Below, in pieces: positions 41,043 to 52,216 of a DNA stretch of 64,000 nt. Source of the stretch: Climacium dendroides (Eukaryota; Streptophyta; Bryopsida; Hypnales; Climaciaceae). The position numbers and the translations under genes are program-made. The notes under the pieces are model-generated. The model was not told where the DNA came from. It did not search any database and was given only the letters and a program-made list of their open reading frames with translations. The stretch is from positions 4,278,001 through 4,342,000 of the forward strand of contig OX467085.1 of the NCBI GenBank assembly GCA_950106755.1. The letters are read 5' to 3'. Position 1 is the first letter of the stretch; each line of letters starts with the position of its first letter.

Positions 41043-43892
41043 TCACTCCGAAGATACATTATTGCTTTCGCCAGATACGTATGCATCCATTGATGACTGG
41101 ATGATAGCAATTTGTGTTTTGGGAATTCTAACTCTTGGATCAGAAGTGCCTTCTTTGAAACGAGGCTTCCAAGCAGTCATAATGCAGTCTGTATGCGTCC
41201 AACTCGGAGAGATAGCCTTATCCTCGCACCAAGAATTCCCTTGTTTTGTGTCCCACCCAGCATATGTTTCTTCATTGGTGTGATGAAAAGACGTAGGTGT
41301 CCAATATTGAAGTTGAATAGAATTGACATGCCTTGGATCTGGATTAGGATTTGATAGAGCCCGAGCAAGCCAAAATGGACGGAGGTCACCGTCAGCGGGT
41401 CGCACAGCAACTAAGTAACCTGCATATACATCGCGGCCAACACGAAATGAAGGAGGTGGACGATCACGCCTGCGACCAACAAAAGGTTCATCTTCTGCAA
41501 ACTCCTCACGCATTGTGCCATCATCTAGGTATTGGTCTTCCACCTCATCGGTAATTCGAGAATTTGGCCAAAATCCATCCCGCAATGTCTCATGCACCAC
41601 AAGTGGAGCATTGAGAGCACTTCTCACACCCTCCCAATATTTCCACACCGGCTCATTCTTCCTCCTAAACTCACCAGATAAGTCTTGATTTCCCATTGCC
41701 CCCCACAATGCAATGTATCCATCTAAACCCTTGCAAATCTCATCAAAGCAATGCATTTGTTGGGGTGCCAAAGGTAAAGGACTACCCCTTGGGACTTTAG
41801 GGTGCCCCTCTATTGTCTCCTTCCACAAGCGAATTCCCCCACCCTCTCTCGGCAACCAATCAACATCGGTACATAGTATTTTGTACTGCATCAATGGCCA
41901 CCCATTGGAATCTTTATAGAACTTGAACTGTTGTGCTTGAGAATGACCCTGTAGAGAATCATCGCTTGTATGTAAATACCCGTCCACAAATCGCTTAAAA
42001 TCAGGAACCTCCTCGATGAGATGAGGAATCACGGGTTGTGTTTCGCAATCCATGAAAGACTTCATCAACCTTGGAAGTGTAGGGTAGTGATTCGTCTTCA
42101 ATTTGGTGCTCCAACGACCAAATAGAGCATCAATGTCTTCATGAGTGTGTCCAACAATGAGGAAATTGATGTATATTTCTCGAAAAATAGCTCTATAGAC
42201 AAGGAGAGAACAGAATACAAAAACCCACCGATTCTTGTTGTCGCCAGAAGCATTGTCAAGCTGAAGAGTGAATGTTGGAGGAAGTGGTTGAGCTTCCACC
42301 AACACTTCAGGGGGGGACCCGAGGGAGTCCATACAAATCTCTGAGCCTACTAACAAAGCCTCTGTCAGTTCAGAACGCTCTCTTCCTACAAACAATTGAC
42401 GAGATGAATGCTTCGGTTGTGACTCTAGATCTCGCAATAATTTTGCAATGGACCCAATAGTATGGTTGGAGTCTGTTGGGAAGATGTCCAATCCATAGTG
42501 CGCATATCGCACATCTCCATGACCATGAGCAATCATGCCTGTAATAGCGATAGGCATCTTCATGAAAGAATCATTCCCCTTACTCTTGTGAGAGTAATGA
42601 GGGGAAGCAGTCTTGGAGTGATCCATCTTGTCATGGATTATAGTGAGAACCTTGTCAGGATACATCTCAGACATTGAGCGGTTTCCATAATACAAGTCCC
42701 TATGCGCCTTCTGTCCTGATAGATGCACTCTCAATTTGTTTGACCACACGTCTTGCGCTCGTGAACATGGAGTGCAAGCACTTTTGAGTTGCCTATATCT
42801 ATCGCAAGTTCCACAATGAACAAAACTATCTCCTCTAGCCTTGGGAGCATACTCTGGAAAAGATTGACGACGTATGTTACTCAATCCACTAGCTGAAATA
42901 TGATGCAATTGAAGTAAAGAATTGACATTGTTGATCTGTGGCAACTTGTCCTTCCATCGAAATGCAGACGGTAGAACCATGGAGGGGACTTTCTCCCCGG
43001 ACTCAAGGGTCCTCGATTTGTGGGGCATTGAATCCACTTCATTCTCCACTAATAATCGAAGAGTTGCTGTGGCTTGCAAAGTATATGTCCGAGGCTTTTT
43101 CATTCCAAGGTTGCCATGATGCTCCGGTTTTTGGTCATCTTTTGCCATCTTCTTGTATCTATATAAGGTAGCCTTTGATACTCCATGGATGGCGCACCAA
43201 GCCATCGAACAAATTTCATGGTTTGCCAAGGTGATCATGTCCCTTCCATTGGAATCACTGTGGGTTTGCTTGTGCACGTCAAGGAGACGTGACTTGCGCT
43301 AGAACATTCCACCGTCAATATGAAGTAGAGACCGAATGGCTTGAATCTGCCCACGCGGAAATGGTTGCAAGCAATTCTTCTGGCAACACTTCATACTAGA
43401 AACATCAGCAATTGCTTGCTCAGTGAGGAGAGCTTCTTTCTTTGGGAGATTGGTAGGCTCAATCCTCTCACGTGAACTTTCATATGAACGAACTCCAGTC
43501 CGAACACGACGCCTTGAACCGCTTGAAGAGACTGCAGTATTGAAGAGATGCGTTTGCTCGTGATCATATAAGTTGGCACCATTAAGGAAGACTCGTGAAA
43601 TGTGCCAGGAGTGCATGGACCACATCCACTCCGACGGAACATCTTCCTCGCACAGAGACTCTGCAATTTGTATTGCAATGCGGTCATCACCGAGTGGCTC
43701 TCCGTCCATGTCAATGACGAGATCAGCATCAACACTATGACAAATTCCTTTTGCCACCTCTATCCCCTCTTCATTTTTGAGTGTGACGCATTTGGTATAC
43801 CAAGAAGCTCGAGGAAATCCCTCACAGGCTGCGACACCCGGTGGCAAAGTTGGCACTAGAACTATAAACTCATTGGCATCTGAAGTATCCAT
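41043..43892 (-). CDS. DUF7869-like DDE-type transposase, one in-frame TAG
   Basis: The frame runs from the ATG at 43892 (MDTSDANEF) to TGA at 41043, 949 codons, broken only by TAG at 43299-43301 (codon 198). This start is preferred because the upstream extension is low-complexity and contains a palindrome. It has an HTH-like WCAIHGVSKATLYRYKKM (about 231-249), a CX2C...CX2C cluster (360, 363, 373, 376), HDKMDH (420-425), LQLDNASGDNKN with Asp 546, and VGHTHEDIDALFGRWS (HEDID at 584-588). Candidate DDE/D acids lie in these last three motifs. I recall such proteins as DUF7869 domain proteins of plants, fungi and animals; the name is from memory. It would cut and paste its own element. The single TAG means a recent nonsense change, readthrough, or two proteins. 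A decayed relative lies at 5833-7290. Confidence 0.75.
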
Positions 43893-43935
43893 TTTGCGCG
43901 TGAAAGAACACCAATTAAGTAATACTATTGTGAAT

Positions 43936-43952
43936 ATCCTCGAGTCGAGGAT
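43936..43952. repeat. 17-bp palindrome upstream of the transposase start
   Basis: ATCCTCGAGTCGAGGAT is a perfect dyad around one central base, 44 bp upstream of the proposed start. The same CCTCGAGTCGAGGAT core joins the units of the 40-bp repeat at 44285-44444, so both are probably binding sites or subterminal repeats of the same element. Confidence 0.7.
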
Positions 43953-44284
43953 AATAAAAAAGTAGGACTCATTGACAAATCCAGGAGCAAAGCGAACTCC
44001 ATTGGAGGGTAAAATTGTAAACAATTTTGTGATCATGTATAACAATCCATCCACGAAGACTAAAGTAGTGAAAATGTAAAGAATTTAAAAAACAGAACCA
44101 GAAAACAGATTTTAATTACTTCATCTTACAAACACTCTTGAGAGATATTATGCATTCCCACACACGACATTACAGTGTTACACTGATTATGTATATGAAC
44201 TCTGTATATCATCACAAATGTCAATGAATGTCTATGGTTATAATTGACATTCCATGTATGTATGTAGTGGACATTATCTTCGGC

Positions 44285-44444
44285 TTGAGGATAACCTCCA
44301 TACACGTTGGAGATTATCCTTGAGTCGAGGATAACCTCCATGCATGTTGGAGATTATCATTGAGTCGAGGATAACCTCCATGCATGTTGGAGATTATCCT
44401 CGAGTCGAGGATAACCTCCAACATGCATGGAGGTTATCCTCGGG
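44285..44444. repeat. Four 40-bp tandem units, each a hairpin
   Basis: Each unit is TCGAGGATAACCTCCA, a short loop such as TGCATG, then TGGAGATTATCCTCGAG: a 40-bp inverted repeat. Units start at about 44285, 44325, 44365 and 44405, and the fourth has its loop in the opposite sense (ACATGCAT). Position, about 400 bp upstream of the transposase start, suggests subterminal transposase-binding repeats or one end of the element. No target duplication could be identified. Confidence 0.75.
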
Positions 44445-44765
44445 CACAAGACAATCCCTGTAGATAAACTTAGGCACTAATTGGAAATTAATTCCCAAGT
44501 TTTTATAGTTTAAAGTTCGTTCCTAGGGAGGTCTTTTAAATAGGTTTGTTTCCATTAAATTCCTAATCGTCATTGCAATTATAGAAGACAAGAATCTTTG
44601 TTCCTTAACCACATGCAACTATTTGTTCTTTCTCACGCGATAATACTAATTGCCAAATTTAATCACTCCACTCTTAAAGGCCACAAGGGTTAAGTAGCTC
44701 CCAAATTGTATCTTTCTTCTCTTTATTTTCCTTTATCTTTTATCTTTATAATTTACTTTTAATTG
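44445..44765. other. Noncoding spacer
   Basis: No gene or clear repeat. A few words such as CTAATTGGAAA near 44478 hint that the motif-rich segment to the right may begin earlier than 44766. Confidence 0.3.
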
Positions 44766-47700
44766 CTTCCAGCCCAACTTGGATCTTCATTCTTCCGACT
44801 AGCTTCAACTGCGTCTTCCAAATCGGTCTTCAGTCTTCCTACTCAGTATCATAGGCTCCTATTCGGTCTTGTCTGCACTCTTACAAATAGGCTGATCTTT
44901 AATTACCGATTTGGAACTCGATCTCTTTAGCTTGCATTTTTCCACAATACTCCTTCTATTACAGTATTTTCAATATTTGCAATCCAATTTGGATTTAACA
45001 TCCTTTACTTTGGATTCACTCATTTTCATCTCATTTCTTCTTTACTGTAATTACTCTCCAACTTGGTTCTTGTGTCACTTCATTTCTGTAAACATTCTTA
45101 TTGTCTCTCATATGCACGACACAGCATATCTCACCAACTTGGAATCAAATAATCTACTCTCAACCCAGTTGTAATAAAATCGACACTCTTACAATCCAAC
45201 TCGGTATAAATTACTCATTCCGTTTCACTCCCTATTTGGACATACAACCAGCATACTACAATGACATACACATCCCATTCGGCTCAATTAAATTAACATA
45301 CGGTAGGACTCACCAACTAGGACTGAATCAGACTTCTAGACACATAAACAATTTACAACTTGGGCTTCACACACACATTCACAATTTGGACCTAACCACG
45401 TGATACTAACATCTGAATGCACTCCAATTAGGCATCAATACTATCAAATTCACAATCCAATCTCATACGAATTATTTCACATTATACACAACACCAACAG
45501 ATAGGAAAAATTATATTTTTATAAACTGCACATTGGCGATCAAAATCACTGTTCACAATTTGGAAATTTTATCGTTAAGTACTCAAAAACTAAATCCTGA
45601 TCATTTAGTATATTATACTATCACTCCATCACATCAGCTCATCTTCTATAATCTGAATTTTCTATAATTCATGATGATATTACAATTTGGTTCTCTCTCA
45701 AATAGGCTCCATAAAATATTTCACGAACTACCTGCCTATCATCTCATAATCACTCCGAATAGGAATTTTCCTTTGCACAATCATCAACCCAAATTCAGTA
45801 TCTATCTCAACAACACACTCCAACTCGGAACCACTACACACATTCACAATTTCTCAAACTTCGTTAAACACAGACTTTCACAAATTCAACGTTATCACAC
45901 GCTCCACCAAGTACACATCCAATTTGGGTAAATCCTTCATCACATATCTTCACGATCCTGCACATACTCAACCACCGCCATGCACTGGCACTCCAGTATC
46001 CTGACTAGGACTCAAACTCACAAACACTTGACCAACTCGGACCACACAGACACCATTCCCAACTAGGAATCGCACACACAGACACACGAACACAAACGCA
46101 ACGAAAACGAAATACACAGCCAGACGACTGGGACACGCACTGGATTGCTTCAACAGAGGGTAAAAAAGAATGAGAGCCAAATTGGGACTAAAAGCATTTG
46201 CAACAACGGTTGCCAAGTTGGAAAAGAAGACCAACTGACACCACTTCCCATTTGGAATTCAACTGATTCAACTAACATTCCAACTCGGCTAAAATCCAAC
46301 TGGACTCAAAACCAATTGTCAGACCGACTCCACCCACTAACCATCCGACTTGGCAAATCCTGCACCGCATCCCGCTTGCAAATCGAACCCGACTTGGATC
46401 CGTAAATCAACCACCAACCTTGGAATCAACTGACTCTTAACAATACCAATTGGGCTGATTATGATCCTAATCCAACAACAAATCAGCCTCCGATTTGGAC
46501 TTTCATTACACCACTAACTTACCCATTTGGATTATCACTCAAACATTAACAAATAGAAAAATTACCAATTAGGCTTCAAAAAGATTAGAAAACACATTCT
46601 AACAACCTACCAAAACAACCCATTTGGCACACTTAAAAGAACAAAACAACTTCCAAACACTTGGAATTACACTATAAAACCTCAAAATTTAACAAAAATT
46701 TAATCCAAATAGGCCATCTACATAGCCCTACACTCAGATGTTTGCGTCCCCGCCAAACTACCTCTTCCCTTTGTGCTTGATACCTCTCTGAACTGAAACG
46801 ATTTGGGAAGTTCTGGAACCACCCTCCTCATTCCGCAACCTGTTTGCCAACTCGTCCCTGTCAGCCAAAATTGGATCCCGATTATCGTAAAACTGAAACA
46901 CTGGGCCTCTCCGCGTACCCAGCTCAACACACGCGTCACAAATCATAACATTGTGCGCGCCAGGTAAAAATTGGGTAATGCACATCAACTCCAAAAGCCG
47001 CATCCTTTTAGCCGAATGATAATGGATCTTGGAAAAAATTTCCATGTCGGTGCTAAAACGTGCTCCGACTCGGTAATCAACCACGAACTGGTACTCCTTA
47101 CACCAGCTTGCCAGAATCGCGGCAAAAACACTAACCCGAAAACATACCGGATCCTTGTGATCTCTGTGCTCCTCTGCAAATCGGGAATATGACTCCACAC
47201 ACTCCCCATAGTTAACGAACTTGCCTGGAATGCATGGCCAGTTATACCACAGCGAATCCAACTTGGCATTCTCCTTCCAACAATAACGTCGTGGGCAAGG
47301 ACAAAAACGTGGATCAGACGTAACTGACTTGGGAGGCTCCTTCACGCGGGATGCACGCTCCATATGGTCCAACTTGTCCAAAGAAACAATGGGGGCTCTG
47401 TGAATTTCACTATGATCGCGCCCCAGCCACATAACTGCACTCCAACTAGGAAATGGTACATCTGAGGGTTTATCAAACAGGCTCTCATAGCATCCCAAGA
47501 ATTGGTCATGCAACACCGAGTAGGAAAAATCCGGCAGTTTCCACGTGATGAGACTGTCAGACATCCCTGGTAAGAGTTTCACCGCATCACCAATTTGGGG
47601 ACGTACATAGCCCAACTCCGCGGCCATATTCCAAATCGGTACCTTCTGCAATTCTCCCGCCTTGAGCTTCGTTGACAATCTGGCGCATCCACTTCCGAAG

Positions 47701-50240
47701 CTAGACATATACGTGGCAGGGTGCACATCCACCAAATTGTTCTGCACACACCTATCCTGCACGTTGGCCACCAATTCGTACATCCAGTCCGGAGCCTTGA
47801 ATATGTCGTTCAGGGCTGCAATCGAATTCACCCAATCGGTATCTGCTGCCCGCAATGCTGGGGTAGATGTCACCAGCGCATTGGGTAAACCCTCCACCAA
47901 CTTGGAATGCGCATAAAACCGTTTCTTCGCCGTGTAAGTAGCTGCCATCCGCCGTCGCTGCGCTTGAACGGCTTCCAATTCGGAATAAAAAAGTAAACTC
48001 CGAGCTCCATAGTCCCCGACCAAAGAAATTGCAGCCAACTTATCTTTGACCTCCACATCACCGCGTGCCACAATCTCGATAAATAAGTTCTCACTTTTCA
48101 TCTGAACTGCCCGACTCCAAATAGCCTTAAACCGGGCCTTAGAAAGACTCTCCTTGAACTTCAGTCCAGTTTGGAGGAAGAAAACTTCCCGTTCCCAATT
48201 GTATGCAAACTCCAAATTGGCTGTCGGGGGAGTCCGCAAGGATAATATTGCCAAATCCGTCACATGAAGAACACGTTGGCGCTTCCGAGTGGGAATAGAT
48301 CGCGCCTTGCTCCGGCTGCCTGAAGCTTCATTCAGCCGTTGTAACTCAGCCTCCATCCCCACAAGCTTGTCTTGCTTCAATGTAATCAACTCCTCTTCTG
48401 ACTCTGACTCCGATTTGGCGATCGCTTGCTAGACCCGCGCGCCCCAATCCTCCAACTCACGCTCCATCGTCTGCATGCGGTGCTGTAATTCCAACTTGGC
48501 TTCCACCTCCGTATGCACCTGACGCTCAAGTCTTTCAACCTTGAGTTGAAAGACTTCTACTTGTTGCTGCAATTCTTGGCGCTCCATCACGACTTGGATT
48601 TCGAACTGCGCCCTCTCCTCCTTGGCTGCATCCAGCTCGGCCTTCAGTTGGGCCACCTCCATCTCCAATTTGGAATTACGTGTCTTTAACTGCTCAACCT
48701 GTGCAGGGTCAAATTGATCCAAATTGGATAACATCAACTCCAATTGGGATTTGAACTGCCCCATTGTTCTTGGCTGCATTTCTTGACTGGATTGGCCGAC
48801 CTCCTGTTTTGGCACTGCTTGCGCCTCTAGCTGGTGCTTGCAGCTTGCCTTCACCAAATAGGACAACAATTTGGCGCCCTTTAACACTCCACCCGGTGTC
48901 CTCTTGAAATTCACCACCGCTGCATGCAACTTGCGCGAAAGAAAAACAGGCCAGTTGATCTTCCTACCATTCTTCACTGCCATCACCACTCGGAGATTGC
49001 CCTTGGAAATGACTTCTTCTGCCTGCTCCAACAACAAATTGGTCATCACCAACTTGATCCATGGATGCCAAGTAGGTTTAACGTGCCGCAACTCCCACTC
49101 CGCTTGCGTGCGCTGCTCATCCGAGCATTCATCCACCAAACACCCCACCACCGAATTGGAAACATCTTCTTGCACTGTCCGCACGGACAACCCCGAATTG
49201 GGAAGCAAAAATGCTTCAGCAATCCGATTTGGGTGCAACTCCACTGGCTCACCACGAAACATACCCTGCCTCTGTGGAATTATATAGGACATCGTAAAAA
49301 CTTCCAACTTGTTAAGATCTTCATCCTCCATCTCCTGCACCATTTGGAAAAACTTCCAAACTTCAGCCTCTTGAAGCTGGATCCGGTCCAAATAGCCCCA
49401 CTCGGCAACATTACACCCGGCAACCACCTCCACCGCAAACTCCTGGTTTGAAAGGGCGATTGGTACTTGCTGAGTGTCCCCCAATCTTGGCTTCTTCTCC
49501 ACCTGCGATTCCGGCTCTAACAATTTGGTTCCCTGCTCCATTAGCTGGTGCTTGTCAATTTGGTCGCTCATTGTACCTGCACACAATAACCTCACCGTCC
49601 ACTCGGCAAATTGCTTCCACCGCTCCGAATCGGAAAAGAACACCCAAATGTCCACTACACCCTAGCCAACTGGCTAAATGCAACTCAATATTGGAACCCC
49701 TTCACCTTAATTGGACTGACGCACTTCACGCAACATTTCACTCGAACAACCCTCACGAATCGCTCAAGAAATTGCTCCAAATTGGTTGAGAAAACCTTCC
49801 TCTCACTTCCTACTCCAAATTGCGCAAAAAAAACAACTTCGGAAACACCCGATTTGGTACAACACAACCCTATGCTCAAGCTAGAAAGCAAAAACTCTCC
49901 CAATTTGGCAACATTCAATCTGAAAAACGACCCGACCTGTACTCACATCAGCAGCAATGCTAGTGACAATCCTAATCGGACGCAATTCTTCTGTGCACTC
50001 GCGCTCTGAACCACTACCCTTGCTAGAAATCCTCGACACTCGCACCTTCCCAATCTGCAACAACTTTTCCAATTCGGTTCTTGTTCCGCCTTGATTCCCC
50101 CCGATTTGAATCCGTAAATTGGCGGCTACTCATGATTCCTATCTGATTTGATACCCTCCTTCTCCTGAGGGGTCTTTGCCACCTCCCTTCCAAGTTGGAA
50201 AATCCTCCCGAGTAGTCCACATCATCCAAGTTGGGCTTAC
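44766..50240. repeat. 5.5-kb segment with a dispersed CCAAYTNGG word
   Basis: Words of the form CCAA[C/T]T[T/C/A]GG, or one or two mismatches from it, recur along the whole segment and fade on both sides. Centres at the left end lie at about 44778, 44799, 44822, 44842, 44862, 44887 and 44910, spaced 20-25 bp. Exact copies lie inside the reading frame too, at 47258, 47452, 47590, 47631, 47897, 47975 and 48212. The T-rich tract from 50241 and the spacer before 44766 lack it. CCAANTTGG is itself palindromic. The segment includes the 937-codon frame on the minus strand and about 2 kb of noncoding DNA beyond its 3' end. Its nature is unknown. Confidence 0.65.
46758..49571 (-). CDS. Unrecognised 937-codon frame with one in-frame TAG
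   Basis: The frame starts at the first ATG (49571, MSDQIDKHQ), meets TAG at 48429-48431 (codon 381) and continues open in the same frame to TAG at 46758. The first part (380 residues) has a globular region with HPNRIAEAFLLPNSGLSV, TWHPWIKLVMTNLLLEQ and VKNGRKINWPVFLSRKL, then a long Glu/Gln-rich coiled coil (about residues 280-380). After the TAG come an acidic Ser/Glu run, a basic KARSIPTRKRQR patch, and a globular C-terminus with a possible Cys cluster (FCPCPRRYCW). The G-[+]-K-[I]-[ND]-W pattern and following Leu/Gly spacing loosely match the 1-4 kb family. It resembles, from memory, accessory ORFs of plant retroelements. A gypsy integrase tail lies just upstream in the same orientation. 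Function unknown. Confidence 0.6.
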
Positions 50241-50482
50241 ATCACCATTTTTTATTTTATTTATCTTTTAATTTCTTTATTTTTATTTTTATTTTATTAT
50301 AACATTGTTTTTGTTTTTTTTTTTAATTTTTACATTTAATATACTTACTAACTAATTACCCAAACTACATTATGTTTCATTTTTTTTTTTTCTTATTTCT
50401 TTATTTTTTTACTTTTTATTTTATTTTATTTTATTTTTTTAAGGATTTTGTAATATCAATTTTCTTACATATTACTATATTA
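50241..50482. other. T-rich tract with a possible polypurine tract
   Basis: Long T-runs on the plus strand (A-rich on minus) and no gene. On the minus strand, right at the end of the integrase remnant, is TTTGGGAGGG (about 50487-50496), which could be the polypurine tract that precedes a 3' LTR. No LTR end could be confirmed. Confidence 0.35.
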
Positions 50483-50742
50483 CTACCCTCCCAAATAAAA
50501 ATGCCGCCCTCGGCAGTACACAAAATATGGCTTAAGCCGGTAACCATTTATCCTAGTAGGAAGCAAATTTCCTTGCAAATCCTTTAATTGCAATGACCCA
50601 TTAGGATTGACATCTACCACTTCGTATGGACCTAACCAATGCATCTGGAGCTTTCCAAGAAATTTGAAAAAACGGCTATCATATAATAAAACCAAATTTC
50701 CCACCTCAAATTCCTTAGGGCGCAATAACATAATATTCATTA
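50483..50742 (-). pseudogene. Ty3/gypsy integrase C-terminal fragment
   Basis: About 85 residues (FEVGNLVLLYDSRF, then GKLQMHWLGPYEVVDV, then GSLQLKDLQG) match the GPY/F region at the end of Ty3/gypsy integrases, which helps choose and hold target DNA. Homology begins abruptly at about 50740, so protease, reverse transcriptase, RNase H and the integrase core are missing. The fragment ends in TAG. It is not the missing part of the gag at 38.3-39.9 kb, because it lies upstream of that gag in the transcription sense. Confidence 0.8.
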
Positions 50743-51111
50743 AAATGAGAGTTTTCCAGTGAAATGGGAGTTGCGGAAGAGACTTTCAACCATGAATTTA
50801 ATATACTTGTAGATCAATGACTACCAGGAAAGCATTGCAATGACACAGAAAGCACATACGGAAGGTACAAATTCCAAAATCGAAGGTCAAAATTGTGACT
50901 TCTTCATAATTTATAGGAAGTCATCAAATATACATGTATTGTATGTATGCACTATAAACATAGACCAATCCATGTACTAAACTACTACTTCCATCGTAGA
51001 CTACACTTGTATAAGATACATATGATGTAAAACGTAGGGTTCAGGAAGCACTACGACTGAGCACTAGGACTTTTGTGAAATTGACAATTGCGTCCACAAA
51101 ATGAAGGCTTC
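50743..51111. other. Noncoding DNA, nothing recognised
   Basis: No gene. The break point at about 50737 begins ATTCATTAAAATGAGA, close to ATTCATTAAATTGAGA at 40268. This could be the end of an element that cut the integrase, but a matching far end was not found. Confidence 0.25.
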
Positions 51112-51174
51112 GTGACCAGAAGGCTATGAGCCTGCCTTTATCAAAAGCAGAGACAAACGTAGGGATTAGCAAAG

Positions 51175-51304
51175 CCCGAATATTGGAGAATCGAATACCA
51201 ATTGTTCCCCCACCAATATTCTCAGACATTGCACCGGAGAAAGTGCAATGCAAAAGATTATTTGGTGAGGGAACAGTTGGTATTCAAGTCTACAACTTCC
51301 GAGG
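51175..51304. repeat. Hairpin 0, arms about 60 bp
   Basis: GAATACCAATTGTTCCC near 51194 pairs with GGGAACAGTTGGTATTC near 51269, and ATTGCAC with GTGCAAT at the loop. The arm sequence is repeated as the outer stem around hairpins 1 and 2, so this is a copy of the same element with a short loop. Confidence 0.7.
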
Positions 51305-51393
51305 TAAGACAATGTACTGTCCATAATGACTATGAGGTCCAGGATTGTCAGAGCCCCGAAAATTGTAGAATCAAATACCAGCTGTTCCCCTAG

Positions 51394-51573
51394 TTGAGCC
51401 TATTCGTGGTAGAAGAAAGCAAACATTATAAAACCTTAACTCACAGCTACTCTTAGAATGTACTCTCACACACCACAATGTTCAAAAAGCAGTGTATGAG
51501 TGTACATTCAAAGAATAGCTGCGAGTAAAGGTTATATAATGTTTCCTTTCTCTTCTACCACGAATTGGCTCAA
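51394..51573. repeat. Hairpin 1, 180 bp
   Basis: Arms of about 80 bp pair at roughly 85-90%: TTGAGCCTATTCGTGGTAG at the left edge against the complement of the right edge, CTACCACGAATTGGCTCAA. Inner part GAATGTAC pairs with GTACATTC. Homologous to hairpin 2. Length and shape would suit a MITE or a small-RNA precursor. Confidence 0.75.
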
Positions 51574-51600
51574 CTATGCACATAGTCGGGTCTAAGACAT

Positions 51601-51769
51601 CTTAAAAGTGGAAAGGGAGAAAGCAAACATCATATAACCCGACTCACACCCCTACTCATCAAGTACTCTCACACACCACAATGTCTAAAGAGTAGTGTAT
51701 GAGTGTACTTGATGAGCATGGCGTGAGTTGAGCTATATAATTTTTGCTTTGTCCATTTCCACTTTCAAG
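51601..51769. repeat. Hairpin 2, 169 bp, homologous to hairpin 1
   Basis: AAAGTGGAAAGGGAGAAAGC at the left pairs with GCTTTGTCCATTTCCACTTT at the right. The central TACTCTCACACACCACAATG and AGTGTATGAGTGTAC are shared with hairpin 1, but the next stem segment is TCAAGTAC with GTACTTGA here and GAATGTAC with GTACATTC there: both differ, both pair. Confidence 0.75.
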
Positions 51770-51925
51770 CTCAGTTGTGCACTTAGTCGGTTCCATGTAC
51801 AATGCAAACGATTATTTGCTAAGGGAACAATTGATATACGACTCTACAACTTCCGAGTTTCGACAACCCCTACATTATTCTCTGCTATTGATAAAAATCG
51901 GGCTCAAGGCCTTACTAAGGTTTAG

Positions 51926-52216
51926 GGTTCATTATTTCTGTACTCTCTATCCAAACTTAGGGATTGTTGAGCCTTTTTGTACATAATTAGGACCTCTTCT
52001 ACATACAATTGTACATGAGGTACAAGATGCAGTCTTCAGAAGCATTTCCTAGTTCGTTTCCCATGTGGAATGCTACTTAGTTATCCTACATACACAAAGA
52101 TATCTACAATACGGAAATAACACTACTATTGAACAATCTTCAGGATCCGCGCTTGTCAGTTTCATCTGAAGATTGGAGGTCCACCCCAAGTCGATGAGTT
52201 CATTCAATTTCTTCAT
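51926..52216. other. Noncoding DNA, nothing recognised
   Basis: No gene or strong repeat. It would be the 3' flank of the minus-strand gene that ends at 52217. Confidence 0.3.

Larger units (their letters stand above)
51112..51925. repeat. Nested foldback structure of about 0.8 kb
   Basis: Inverted repeats lie within one another. The outermost arms are about 51112-51170 and 51860-51925 (TTTATCAAAAGCAGAGA against TCTCTGCTATTGATAAA). Inside are a hairpin at 51175-51304 and a second stem (about 51354-51393 with 51818-51860) related in sequence to that hairpin, whose loop holds two more hairpins (51394-51573 and 51601-51769). No coding potential. It looks like foldback or MITE-type elements inserted into one another; a transcribed structured RNA is the alternative. 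Confidence 0.7.

Noticed and set aside
43299..48431. TAG reassigned to glutamine, as in some green algae
   Set aside because: Long frames contain only one TAG in more than 900 codons, use CAA and CAG freely, and several frames end naturally at TAG; methylation-driven decay explains the bias better.
38320..50742. One long gypsy element joining the gag (38.3-40 kb) and the integrase tail (50.5-50.7 kb)
   Set aside because: Both are on the minus strand but the integrase lies upstream of the gag, the wrong order, with a PBS and a separate transposase gene between.
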